Notes: generated from the letters alone by a model not told the origin. Shown: positions 7,573 through 16,096, counted from the stretch's first letter. The stretch: DNA of 23,554 nt from CALARM01 sp040217695 (GCA_040217695.1 JBEHWO010000059.1:1-23554); one strand, 5' to 3'. Made by a program: numbers and translations.

Positions 7573-9647
7573 ATAACAGTTACCATTTCCTCCCAGGTAG
7601 TTATCCCTTCTTTTACAAGCCTTGTAGCATCTTCTCTCAGAGTCAGCATACCTTCACTTCTTGCCGCTTCGGTAAGTTCCATTGTGTCTGCCCCTGTTAC
7701 TATAAGTTTCTTTATTCTGTTACTTATTTCCATAAATTCGAAAACACCTATTCTTCCATGATAACCCATCTGACGGCAAAAATCGCATCCTGTTCCTCTG
7801 GATAAATCCATAGTTTTAAGTTCCAGCAGATCTTCCGGAATATCTGCATCAGGGGAAACTCTGTAAATTTCGGCACAGTTATCACAGACTTTTCTTACAA
7901 GCCTCTGAGCTATGACACCTATAAGGGTTGATGCAAGCAAATAAGGAGGAACTCCCATGTCTACCAGTCTTGATATTGCTCCCGGCGCATTACGTGTGTG
8001 AAGTGTTCCAAGAACCAGATGACCTGTGAGTGCTGCCTGAATACCAAGTTCTGCCGTTTCCTGATCCCTTATTTCGCCTATCATTATTATATCGGGATCC
8101 TGTCTTAATACTGACCTGAGGGCAGTGGCAAAGGTAAGATCGACCTTCGGATTGATTGGTATCTGATTTATCCCGTCTATTGTAAATTCTACAGGATCTT
8201 CCAGGCTTATAATATTTGTTTCAGATGATTTCAGGTAATTTAAAGCTGCATACAGGGTGGTAGTCTTTCCGCTTCCTGTAGGGCCTGTGACTAAAATCAT
8301 ACCGTCAGGCTGCCTTAACATACGTAAAAATTTCTTTTCTTCAACAGATCTGAGTCCTAATTCGGATATACCGTATAATGCAACAGATTTATCAAGGATT
8401 CTGAGAACTATCTTTTCACCGAGTGCTACAGGAGTTGTGGATACTCGAAAATCAATCTTTTTTTCTCCTATTTTCATTTCTATCCTTCCGTCCTGAGGCC
8501 TTCTTCTTTCTGTAATATCAAGGTTTGAAATAATCTTTATTCTGGATACGACAGGAGCAACCGCTTCTTTCGGTATGACCTGCATATCATGAAGTACTCC
8601 GTCTATTCTGAATCTTACAAGCATACCTTCTGTTCTCGGTTCGAAATGAATATCGCTGCTTTTCATAGCTATAGCCTGTGTCATTACCGTATCTATAAGC
8701 TTTGACACAGGTGTGGTGCCAACCATGATATCTTCTTCCTGATCCAGTTTGCCTTCTGCTCTGTCTCTTTCTATTTCTGCCATAACTTCTTCCATAGGAA
8801 GAGAACTGCCGTAATATATGGCGATAGCCTTTTGAATATCAGCTTCAGGGGCATAGACCATTTTTATCGGCCTTTTGAGCCTTGTTCTCAGATCCTCTTC
8901 TATTTCTACATCCATAGGATCTGACATGGCTACAATCAGTTTTTCTTCATCAAATCTCATGGGAATAACGGAGAAATGTCTTGCAAAGTCTGCAGTCACA
9001 AGGTTGACAGCATCTTTATCAAGAAGATACTGTGATAAATCCACATAATCTGCAGCATAGAAAAATTCCAGCACCTGATCCTTCAGTGTGCCTGTAACGG
9101 CTTCTATTGCCATTAAAGCCTGAGGCAGTGTGATGCCTGTAAGCCCTACCTTTTTGAGAGCTTCTTTCAGATGCTGAGGACTTATAAGACCTGCTTTCGC
9201 CAGCAGATCTCCCTTCCTCTGTTCCATATCCATAAGTTTTCCCGAAGGCATTCTCGGAGGCGGCCCATCTTCTTTTTCGGGAGACGTATAATAGTTTATC
9301 ATTTCTATCAATCGTTCAGGCATTGTATGATATTTAATCAGATAGTCGCAGGCACCTATATTTATCGCATTCCTGTGGTCGTCGGCATTATCGAAATTTG
9401 ACATAATTATTAAAGGGATTTCAGAAGTTTTCGGATCCGATTTCAGTCTTTTACATACATCAAATCCGTCTAAATCTGGAAGCACTGAATCCACGAGAAT
9501 AATATCGGGCTTTTTCTCTTTTGCTTTTGCCATTCCAAGACGGCTGTTATTTGAAGTAAGCACCTTGTACCCTGCCCGTTCGAGTTCTGTCTGCCATATC
9601 TTCAGCATAACATAATTATCTTCTATTATAAGGACTGTTTGTGCCAT
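7569..9647 (-). CDS. Receiver-fused type II/IV secretion or pilus assembly ATPase (GspE/PilB family)
   Basis: Residues 1-125 are a response-regulator receiver with acidic Glu9/Asp10, phospho-acceptor Asp53 (LVDSVLPDLDG), Ser83 and Lys105. Residues ~143-280 resemble the MshEN/T2SSE N-terminal domain (RKGDLLAKAGLIS), which binds c-di-GMP in some relatives; the usual terminal Gln of that motif is not evident. The ATPase core has Walker A GPTGSGKT (455-462), the Asp box, Walker B DPDIIMIGEIRD (517-528), a His box and a zinc tetracysteine (Cys588/591, Cys621/624). I chose the ATG at 9647 because GGAGG lies nine bases upstream and the receiver begins at once. A start at 9854 would translate family B heptamers. 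It should power pilus extension or secretion, with activity tuned by phosphorylation of the fused receiver (inference). Confidence 0.9.
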   Translation of the reverse strand: MAQTVLIIEDNYVMLKIWQTELERAGYKVLTSNNSRLGMAKAKEKKPDIILVDSVLPDLDGFDVCKRLKSDPKTSEIPLIIMSNFDNADDHRNAINIGACDYLIKYHTMPERLIEMINYYTSPEKEDGPPPRMPSGKLMDMEQRKGDLLAKAGLISPQHLKEALKKVGLTGITLPQALMAIEAVTGTLKDQVLEFFYAADYVDLSQYLLDKDAVNLVTADFARHFSVIPMRFDEEKLIVAMSDPMDVEIEEDLRTRLKRPIKMVYAPEADIQKAIAIYYGSSLPMEEVMAEIERDRAEGKLDQEEDIMVGTTPVSKLIDTVMTQAIAMKSSDIHFEPRTEGMLVRFRIDGVLHDMQVIPKEAVAPVVSRIKIISNLDITERRRPQDGRIEMKIGEKKIDFRVSTTPVALGEKIVLRILDKSVALYGISELGLRSVEEKKFLRMLRQPDGMILVTGPTGSGKTTTLYAALNYLKSSETNIISLEDPVEFTIDGINQIPINPKVDLTFATALRSVLRQDPDIIMIGEIRDQETAELGIQAALTGHLVLGTLHTRNAPGAISRLVDMGVPPYLLASTLIGVIAQRLVRKVCDNCAEIYRVSPDADIPEDLLELKTMDLSRGTGCDFCRQMGYHGRIGVFEFMEISNRIKKLIVTGADTMELTEAARSEGMLTLREDATRLVKEGITTWEEMVTVI

Positions 9648-9965
9648 TGCATGGTTCCTCCGCTCTGTGTTAATTAGATTCGTAACGCGTGACGCGTGAA
9701 GGATGACTGTTTTATGTTTTAATGAATGTAATTCTATATTTTCTTCCATAAATCCTTTACGGGAAATAAATTTCTTTATTGTAAACTTGAACTGATATGT
9801 GTGACGAAATAATTTTTTGTAATTACGCTTACATTTATAGAAGGATAGTTGCATAAATATCTAGAATCTCTTTTCAGCAAATAAAAAAATAGAATCCTTT
9901 TATCAGTTACAGATAATCCTCCCGTCACGCGTTACGCGTCACGCGTCACGAAAATGGGGTGTATT
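9648..9965. other. Divergent intergenic region with two family B heptamer clusters
   Basis: This ~318-bp gap separates the minus-strand ATPase operon from the plus-strand kinases. Family B units lie at 9681-9699 (CGTAACG, CGTGACG) and 9923-9950 (CGTCACG/CGTTACG), each just before the start of the adjacent gene. The rest is AT-rich. I see no confident promoter pair or terminator. An in-frame ATG at 9749 could extend the ATPase but would translate one heptamer cluster. Confidence 0.6.
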
Positions 9966-12017
9966 ATGTATAACAGGAACCTTTTTATAGCAGATGACAG
10001 CAGGAGTGTCCTCAAAGCCTATAAAAATATATTCGATAAACAGAAAACAGAAGGTTATTTTAAATTAAAAATTTTTAATGACGGTTTTTATCTTTTAAAT
10101 TATTTTAAACGTGAATATGAAAAGAAAAATAAAGTCCCCCTCTGTATCCTGGATATGAAAATGCCCCTTATGGATGGTATGACCACTGCATCTGAAATCA
10201 GAAAAATTGATCCTGATGTTATTATAATTATAGTGACAGGTCAGGAAGATATAACTATTAACGATATAAGGGAACATTTGAAACAGGACATATATTATAT
10301 AAGAAAGCCTTTCAATGAAGAAGAACTTTACTGTCTTGTAGATTCCCTTATGAAAGGATGGAATAAGAACCAGGAGATTAAGAAATACAAAGAGCAGCTT
10401 GAGGAAGTGGTAGCAGACAGAACTGCAGAACTTATGATGGTAAATGAACAGCTTCGATCCAGAATAGCGGAACAGAAGCTTATAGAACAGGCGTTGAGCC
10501 GTATGGCTAAAGCCATAGAACATTCGGGAGACATCATAATTATAACAGACACTAAAGGAAATATTCAATATGTGAATCCTGCTTTTACAGTTATAACAGG
10601 CTATAGAAGGGATGAAGTTATAGGTAAAAAAACCTCCATTTTTAAGAGCGGAAAACATGACCGGGCATTTTATAAACATATGTGGCATACAATTACGGAA
10701 GGTAAGGTATGGACAGGCCATTTTGTTAACAGAAAAAAAGACGGCACTTTTTATGAAGCAGAGGCTTCTATATCTCCCATAAAAAATAAAGAGGGATATA
10801 TTACCAATTATGTTGCCGTAAAAAGGGATGTAACGGATAAGCTTAAACTTGAAAAACAGCTTTCCCGGGTTCAGAAGATGGAAGCCCTTGGCACTCTTGC
10901 AGGCGGCATAGCCCATGATTTTAATAATATACTTTCAGGAATAATAGGTTATACGGAATTATCCCTCAATGAAACTTCTGAAAATACAGATGTTCATATG
11001 TTTCTGAAACAGGTTCTTAAAGCAGGCCTTCGTGCCAGGGAACTTGTAAAACAGATATTGACCTTCAGCCGCCAGGCAGAACATGAAAGAAAACCTCTGG
11101 AAATCGGCCTTATTGTGAAAGAAGTGTTGAAACTTTTAAAACCTTCTCTTCCTTCCACTGTTGAAATCAGAGAAAATATTCAATACACGTCAGGCAAAAT
11201 TCTTGCCGATCCGACCCAGATTCATCAGGTGCTCATGAACCTCTGTACCAATGCTTTTCATGCCATGAAAAGTCATGGCGGAATGTTAGAAGTTACACTG
11301 ACTGACATTGATATTAATGCGGATAACATAGATTTACACAAAGATATCAAAGAGGGTCATTATATAAAACTTTCCGTCTCTGACACAGGACATGGCATGA
11401 CGAGAGAAATTCTCGAAAGAATATTTGATCCCTATTTTACAACAAAGGGACAGGGGGAAGGCACAGGGCTCGGTCTTTCTGTAGTTCATGGGATTGTGAA
11501 AAGCTATAACGGTGAAATTAAGGTTTTCAGCGAACCTGGTAAAGGCAGTACCTTTGATATATACCTTCCCGAAGTCGATGCGGAAACAGCAAAAGAAGAG
11601 ACTCCGGAACCTGTTCCGGGAGGAAAGGAAAAAATTTTAATTGTAGATGATGATGAAGACCTTGCCATTATGCTCCAGAGTATTTTGAATCGTCAGGGCT
11701 ATGATGTGATTGTTTCAACTGACGGCAGGGAAGCTTTGAAGGTTTTCCGGAATCACAGGGATATAGATCTGGTCATAACGGATCAGGCCATGCCTGAAAT
11801 AACCGGTACCCAGCTGGCACAGGAAATCTATGGTATAAGTCCTTCTGTACCGGTAATACTCTGTACAGGGTTTACGGAGGATTTACATCTTGAACCTGTA
11901 ACATATCCGGGCATCAGAAAATTTTTCCTTAAACCATTTACTATAAGGAATATTGCAGAAGGTATAAGGGAAGTACTTAATGACAGCGGAGATGCTCCCC
12001 CGTCATCTTTTCAGTAA
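9966..12017 (+). CDS. Hybrid histidine kinase: REC-PAS-HisKA-HATPase-REC
   Basis: From Met at 9966, residues 5-135 are a receiver (phospho-acceptor Asp63 in ILDMKMP, Lys114). A coiled-coil linker (~136-178) follows, then a PAS domain (~180-290), an NtrB-like dimerisation domain with His317 (GGIAHDFNN), the HATPase with N box (NLCTNA), G1 (DTGHGM) and G2 (GTGLGL), and a C-terminal receiver at 556-672 with Asp606. No transmembrane segment is present, so it should be a cytosolic phosphorelay sensor. ATG 9954 is also in frame, but 9966 aligns with the start of the following kinase and has GGGGTG upstream. It lies 109 bp before the second kinase and is probably co-transcribed with it. The N-terminal receiver suggests it is itself controlled by another kinase. 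Confidence 0.9.
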   Translation: MYNRNLFIADDSRSVLKAYKNIFDKQKTEGYFKLKIFNDGFYLLNYFKREYEKKNKVPLCILDMKMPLMDGMTTASEIRKIDPDVIIIIVTGQEDITINDIREHLKQDIYYIRKPFNEEELYCLVDSLMKGWNKNQEIKKYKEQLEEVVADRTAELMMVNEQLRSRIAEQKLIEQALSRMAKAIEHSGDIIIITDTKGNIQYVNPAFTVITGYRRDEVIGKKTSIFKSGKHDRAFYKHMWHTITEGKVWTGHFVNRKKDGTFYEAEASISPIKNKEGYITNYVAVKRDVTDKLKLEKQLSRVQKMEALGTLAGGIAHDFNNILSGIIGYTELSLNETSENTDVHMFLKQVLKAGLRARELVKQILTFSRQAEHERKPLEIGLIVKEVLKLLKPSLPSTVEIRENIQYTSGKILADPTQIHQVLMNLCTNAFHAMKSHGGMLEVTLTDIDINADNIDLHKDIKEGHYIKLSVSDTGHGMTREILERIFDPYFTTKGQGEGTGLGLSVVHGIVKSYNGEIKVFSEPGKGSTFDIYLPEVDAETAKEETPEPVPGGKEKILIVDDDEDLAIMLQSILNRQGYDVIVSTDGREALKVFRNHRDIDLVITDQAMPEITGTQLAQEIYGISPSVPVILCTGFTEDLHLEPVTYPGIRKFFLKPFTIRNIAEGIREVLNDSGDAPPSSFQ

Positions 12018-12126
12018 CAGAATATTTAACAGAATTATATTCCATTGCAGTTTTACTGTTTCATCTATATTCATATCGTGACTCGTATAGAGTCAGTTTA
12101 TCTAAATAATTTATAGAGGACAGATA

Positions 12127-14646
12127 ATGAGAAATAAAAATATTTTTATAGCAGATGATGAAGAATACCTTTTTGGTTTATATAGAGATATATTTGAAAG
12201 TAAAAAGAGATTGTCTTTAAAATACGGTGACAGAGATGACTATGGTTTCAATGTGAATTTATTTAAAGATGGTACGTACCTGTTAGAATATTTCAGAGAC
12301 GAATATGAAAAAAACAACAGAGTCCCTCTCTGTATACTGGACATGAAAATGCCGCTTATGGACGGACTTTCTACTGCTATGGAACTCAGAAAGATTGATG
12401 CCGATGTTATTATTATTATTGTTACAGGTTATACGGATACACCTCTTGAAACTATAAGGGAAAGTTTAAAACAGGATATTTATTATATACAGAAACCTTT
12501 TAACCCGGTAGAACTTTACTGTCTTGTAGATTCTCTTATAAAAATGTGGAACAGGAATACAGAACTTAAAGAGAGTGAAAATAGCCTGAAAGAGAAACAG
12601 AAAGAACTGCTTCTGACTCAGAAAGAACTGGAAGATGCAATTAATCATGCAAAAAATATGGCAGATAAGGCTGAAATGGCAAGTATTAATAAAAGTGAAT
12701 TTCTTGCCAGCATGAGTCATGAAATAAGAACACCCATGCATGGCATTATCGGTATGTCCAGCCTGTTACTTGACACAGAACTCACCCCCGAGCAGAGAGA
12801 ATATACGGAAATAATTCATAAAAGTTCTGACGCTCTCCTTACGGTTATCAATGATATCCTGGATTTTTCCAGAGTGGAAGCAGGTAAACTTGAACTTGAA
12901 CCGGTCGATTTTGACCTGAGACAGAGTATTGAAGAAATAATGGATCTTCTTGCTATAAAAGCACATCAAAAGGGAATCGAATTGAACTGCCTCTTTAATG
13001 TTAATTTACCTTTTCTTTTGAGAGGCGATCCTTACAGACTCAGGCAGGTTTTGCTCAATTTGATTGGCAACGCCATCAAATTTACTGAAAAAGGCGAAGT
13101 AATACTGGAGATCAATCCGGAAAAAGAAAGAGACAGGGATATTATATTACATTTCTCCGTTTCCGATACAGGCCCCGGTATACCGGAGGATGCGCTGGAG
13201 AGACTTTTTAAAACTTTTTCTCAGAGCCTGGCAGGGAAAAAATATGGCGGTTCAGGCCTCGGGCTTGCTATTTCCAGAAGACTTGTGGAAATGATGGGGG
13301 GTACTATAGGTGTTAAGAGTAAAGCCGGTTTTGGCTCGAATTTTTATTTTACCTCTGTCTTTGAAAAACGCCCTGAAATCAGTATCTCTGAACATATTAT
13401 ACCTGTAGAACTTAAAGAACAGCGTATTCTTATAGTAGATGACAACAGAACAAACAGATTGATTCTGACAAAATATCTCTCTTCACTGGGATGCAGATGT
13501 GATGAAGCAGGGAATGGTATTTATGCTCTGGGAAAATTGCATCAGGCTCATTCCGAAGGAGACCCCTTCAGGATAGCTGTAATAGATAGAAAGATGCCGG
13601 AGATGGACGGAGAAACTCTGTGTAAAAATATCAGAAATTCTGATTCACTCAGGAATATACTTATTATTATACTGACCTCCTTGGACAGACGTGGCGAAAT
13701 GAATGAATTATATTCTGCTTTTATTGATGCATGTCTTACAAAACCTGTAAAGAATGCACAGCTTTATAAAACTATTGTAACTCTCATAAATAATCAGACC
13801 ATATCAAAAGAAAAAAAGAGCGGAACTATGCTGACAATGGTTCCTTCCGGCACAGATAACAGCCGTATTCTTATTGTGGAAGATAATGAAATTAACCGTC
13901 AGGTTGCTCTCCATATTACAGGTAAACTCGGTTACAGAGGATATGTTGTAAGCAGTGGCGCCGAAGCATTAAAAGCTCTTGAATCCAATCATTACGACCT
14001 TGTACTTATGGACATTCAAATGCCTGGCATGAACGGATTTGAAACTACAGGCATTATTCGCTCTGCTTCTTCAAAGGTTTTGAACCATAATATCCCTGTA
14101 ATTGCTATGACAGCCTATGCATTAAAAGAAGATTATGAAAAATGTATGCTTGCAGGAATGGACGCTTATATTTCAAAACCTGTTCATCCTGATGAACTTT
14201 TTACATTAATAGAAAAACACATACGGAAAGAGAATAAAGATGATATTCCCACTCAAATAGATGCAGTCAATAAAGAGGAAAATAATGAACAGAAATCCCC
14301 TGAAATGGAAATTTTCGATGAAATGGTTCTGCTCAAACGTCTTGCAGGTGATAAAGAATTTCTCGAAGAATTAATAAAGAAATCCTGTGAGTTTATACCT
14401 GAACAGATAGAGAAACTCAGAAAATACAACAATAAAAATAAGTTCAGTGAGCTGAAAATACTTTCCCACAGTATGAAGGGAACTTTTGCCAATATTGAAG
14501 CAAGGATTTTAAATAAACTGGCTTCTCAGCTTGAAAAGGCTTCGGAAGAAAAAAATACATCCAGGGTTAATGAGATTATAGAAGAACTGGCCGGGGAATT
14601 TGATAAATTTTCTCTTGTTGTTGAGAGAAAACTTTTTTTAGATTGA
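12127..14646 (+). CDS. Hybrid histidine kinase: REC-HisKA-HATPase-REC-REC-HPt
   Basis: Residues 5-135 are an N-terminal receiver with Asp72, 62/84 identical by hand count to that of the upstream kinase over the 84 residues from VPLCILDMKMP. A coiled coil (~145-188), HisKA with His198 (MSHEIRTPMHGIIGM), HATPase (~303-410, G1 DTGPGI, G2 GSGLGLAISRR), a second receiver (433-552, Asp487), a third (580-700, Asp629 in LMDIQMPGMNG) and a C-terminal HPt domain (~733-835, His781 in LSHSMKGTFANIEA) follow. This is a BarA/TorS-like full phosphorelay in one chain, with an extra receiver at the front. No membrane segment is seen. The start has AGAGGA six bases upstream. No DNA-binding partner gene is in the window; the receiver-ATPase across the divergent region is a candidate target. 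Confidence 0.93.
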   Translation: MRNKNIFIADDEEYLFGLYRDIFESKKRLSLKYGDRDDYGFNVNLFKDGTYLLEYFRDEYEKNNRVPLCILDMKMPLMDGLSTAMELRKIDADVIIIIVTGYTDTPLETIRESLKQDIYYIQKPFNPVELYCLVDSLIKMWNRNTELKESENSLKEKQKELLLTQKELEDAINHAKNMADKAEMASINKSEFLASMSHEIRTPMHGIIGMSSLLLDTELTPEQREYTEIIHKSSDALLTVINDILDFSRVEAGKLELEPVDFDLRQSIEEIMDLLAIKAHQKGIELNCLFNVNLPFLLRGDPYRLRQVLLNLIGNAIKFTEKGEVILEINPEKERDRDIILHFSVSDTGPGIPEDALERLFKTFSQSLAGKKYGGSGLGLAISRRLVEMMGGTIGVKSKAGFGSNFYFTSVFEKRPEISISEHIIPVELKEQRILIVDDNRTNRLILTKYLSSLGCRCDEAGNGIYALGKLHQAHSEGDPFRIAVIDRKMPEMDGETLCKNIRNSDSLRNILIIILTSLDRRGEMNELYSAFIDACLTKPVKNAQLYKTIVTLINNQTISKEKKSGTMLTMVPSGTDNSRILIVEDNEINRQVALHITGKLGYRGYVVSSGAEALKALESNHYDLVLMDIQMPGMNGFETTGIIRSASSKVLNHNIPVIAMTAYALKEDYEKCMLAGMDAYISKPVHPDELFTLIEKHIRKENKDDIPTQIDAVNKEENNEQKSPEMEIFDEMVLLKRLAGDKEFLEELIKKSCEFIPEQIEKLRKYNNKNKFSELKILSHSMKGTFANIEARILNKLASQLEKASEEKNTSRVNEIIEELAGEFDKFSLVVERKLFLD

Positions 14647-14656
14647 AATCTTTTTG

Positions 14657-14832
14657 ACTGTGTCATAAATTTTGTGTAGACCTCTGTTAAGAGGTTGTAA
14701 AAAATAACCTTATCATATGTGCAATCGTGACGCGTGACGGGAGAACAATAACCATAGTTTGAGAGGTTATTTTCTTACAGTCCCTGAAGCCTTATTGTAT
14801 GATAATTCTACACAAAATATCTCACACTTTCT
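14657..14832. mobile_element. Palindromic element remnant, possibly IS256/Mutator-type ends
   Basis: Outer arms ATTTTGTGTAGA (14669-14680) and TCTACACAAAAT (14807-14818) are perfect inverted repeats. An inner pair, around TGTAAAAAATAACCT (14696-14710) and 14764-14779, matches at 15 of 16 positions with one indel. Similar T-rich 8-mers (TCTTTTTG and TCTTTTTT) flank the element and could be an imperfect target duplication. No transposase is present. The motif style recalls IS256-like ends, but this is a weak inference. Short open frames across it are not credible genes. Confidence 0.45.
14725..14741 (+). repeat. Family B heptamers inside the palindromic element
   Basis: Two CGTGACG units occupy the centre of the palindromic element at 14657-14832, between its inverted arms. 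Confidence 0.7.
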
Positions 14833-14873
14833 TTTTTTTCCATTCTATATAAAATCACCTGTCATTTTCAAAC

Positions 14874-15002
14874 AGGACTTACACACTTTGTCATTGCGAG
14901 GAGCGGAGCGACGAAGCAATCCCAACAGTCTCTGTTGTAATAATGGGATTGCTTTGCTTCACTTGCAATAGCTGATTCTTCTGTATTTTTTGCGTAAGTC
15001 CT
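14874..15002. mobile_element. MITE-like element, 129 bp, with terminal and internal inverted repeats
   Basis: The ends AGGACTTACACA (14874-14885) and TGCGTAAGTCCT (14991-15002) are 12-bp inverted repeats with one mismatch. Inside lies the widespread extragenic sequence type TCATTGCGAGGAGCGGAGCG...AAGCAATCCCA (14891-14924). Its imperfect complement (TGGGATTGCTTTGCTTC...TTGCAATA) is near 14943-14970, giving a long imperfect hairpin. It encodes no transposase. No convincing target duplication was found. Sequences of both types recur in many unrelated bacterial genomes (recalled, not searched). Confidence 0.65.
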
Positions 15003-15020
15003 TTTAAAATTACCTCGTTA

Positions 15021-15050
15021 TTGACATCATTCTATTTCTTTTGCTACAAT
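15021..15050 (+). promoter_or_regulatory. Sigma-70-type promoter for the esterase
   Basis: TTGACA (15021-15026) and TACAAT (15045-15050) are separated by 18 bp, about 36 bp before the esterase start. It is the clearest promoter in the window and lies just after the MITE-like element. Confidence 0.75.
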
Positions 15051-15085
15051 GAGCAGATAAAATTTTTATTGAAAGGAGCTATTAT

Positions 15086-15790
15086 ATGTCAGATGTACTT
15101 CATAAATCGTTTTATTGTCCCAGTTTGAATAAAGAAATGAGGTACTGTATTTATCTTCCTCCCAGTTACTGGCATAATAATAATGTTTATTATTCCTCTC
15201 TGTATCTTCTTCCCGGATTGATGGATTATGAGAAGACATGGTGTGAAAAAGGCAGGGTTCATGAACATATGGATAATCTCATCTACAGCGGAAAAACAGG
15301 TGAAATGATAATAATAATGCCGGATAAAGATGATGCAGCCCTTAATCCTCATATGAAAGAAGCTTTTGCCTCCTATCTGGGAAGAGATTTACCGGGCCAT
15401 ATTGAATATGAATATAGAGTTATTCCTTCAAGAGGTCACAGAGGTATTGAAGGACTTTCTCTCGGTGCGGGATGGGCAGTGCGCATGGCCCTCTGGTACC
15501 CCGAGGTTTATTGTTCCGTCGGTGCCCTGAGCGGTGGCTTCGGTGAAGAAACTTATAATTTGATACTGGAAAAGCAGGATTATCTGAGACATCTCGGTAT
15601 GAGATTCAGAATAGGTGTTGGCACTGCAGAACCTGAGGTCATAGAAGGAAACAGACATTTTTCCGATTTCCTTCAAAGCCTTGGTTTCTACAGTGAATTT
15701 GCCATAGATGAAGGCCCTCATGACTGGCCTTTATGGGTAAATCAGATTTATAATTCCCTTCAATTCCATTATTATTCTTTTAATTCCTGA
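15086..15790 (+). CDS. Esterase family protein (esterase D-like alpha/beta hydrolase)
   Basis: This 234-residue protein has the esterase D-like layout: a beta-rich start (MRYCIYLPPSY), LYLLPGLMDYEKTW (oxyanion region, 39-52), the nucleophile elbow GLSLG with Ser125, and a C-terminal His212 (GPHDWPLW). The acid is probably around Asp/Glu 178-186 (VGTAEPEV); the expected Asp is not obvious there, so Glu182 or Glu184 may serve. No signal peptide is seen, which suggests a cytosolic serine hydrolase of unknown substrate. A strong AAAGGAG site precedes the start, with a consensus promoter upstream and a terminator downstream. The gene looks monocistronic. Confidence 0.88.
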   Translation: MSDVLHKSFYCPSLNKEMRYCIYLPPSYWHNNNVYYSSLYLLPGLMDYEKTWCEKGRVHEHMDNLIYSGKTGEMIIIMPDKDDAALNPHMKEAFASYLGRDLPGHIEYEYRVIPSRGHRGIEGLSLGAGWAVRMALWYPEVYCSVGALSGGFGEETYNLILEKQDYLRHLGMRFRIGVGTAEPEVIEGNRHFSDFLQSLGFYSEFAIDEGPHDWPLWVNQIYNSLQFHYYSFNS

Positions 15791-15793
15791 AAT

Positions 15794-15824
15794 CGTGACG
15801 CGCAATAAGTGACGCGAAGCAATG
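15794..15824 (+). repeat. Degenerate family B heptamers after the esterase
   Basis: CGTGACG, AAGTGAC and related units follow the esterase stop codon and precede its terminator. They are more degenerate than other family B arrays. Confidence 0.55.
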
Positions 15825-15836
15825 CGATTTTCAAAG

Positions 15837-15869
15837 AAAAGGCTGAGAGGACATTCCTCTCGGCCTTTT
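15837..15869 (+). terminator. Intrinsic terminator of the esterase gene
   Basis: A 15-pair stem (15837-15851 with 15855-15869), containing one G-T wobble, closes on a three-base CAT loop. It begins with AAAA and ends in TTTT, so it could act in both directions. Confidence 0.85.
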
Positions 15870-15913
15870 ATCAAATCATATTTTATTTAAAAAGATAAAA
15901 AAATCAAAAAGCA

Positions 15914-15922
15914 TGCTATAAT
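15914..15922 (+). promoter_or_regulatory. Extended -10 promoter candidate for the AOR gene
   Basis: TGCTATAAT is an exact extended -10 (TGnTATAAT). No good -35 is visible. Transcription would start near 15929 and give a leader of about 170 nt. A second TATAAT at 16059-16064 has only a weak -35-like TTTCCG and would give a short leader. Confidence 0.5.
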
Positions 15923-15928
15923 TATTTT

Positions 15929-16096
15929 ATTCCTATGTTTAATTATAGTCCACCATGTTACCGGGGCGAGCAATACATATATGCTCTCGTGACAGGAAGA
16001 AAACTTTTATTAAATGCTTCTCCGGTCACTAAATTTTTCCGTTTAAATTCTAATACACTATAATCTCGTATCAGGCATCTTTAAAAGGAGGTTATT
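15929..16096 (+). promoter_or_regulatory. Possibly structured leader of the AOR gene
   Basis: An outer stem ACCGG (15960-15964)/CCGGT (16022-16026) can enclose two hairpins: GAGCA/TGCTC (15968-15972 with 15982-15986) and GAAG/CTTC (15996-15999 with 16017-16020). GTGAC (15989-15993) can pair instead with GTCAC (16025-16029), which would break the outer stem. I do not recognise a known riboswitch class, including Moco. The stems are short, so chance pairing is possible. The AAGGAGG ribosome-binding site is at 16085-16091. Confidence 0.35.
15988..16019 (+). repeat. 32-bp dispersed repeat, copy 2
   Basis: This stretch matches 2671-2702 at 28 of 32 bases and lies inside the possible leader of the AOR gene. 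A weaker, gapped third similarity may exist at 21741-21773 before the GNAT gene. Confidence 0.6.

Noticed and set aside
9648..9854. 69-residue N-terminal extension of the ATPase to an ATG at 9854
   Set aside because: It translates family B repeats and has no good ribosome-binding site, while 9647 has GGAGG and starts directly at the receiver fold.
14759..14971. 70-residue open frame with a SLRGAERRSNP motif
   Set aside because: That peptide is the known false translation of the TCATTGCGAGGAGCG-type extragenic repeat, and the frame spans two mobile-element remnants.
15960..16029. Moco or other known riboswitch
   Set aside because: The conserved cores of classes I know were not found; kept only as an unassigned structured leader.
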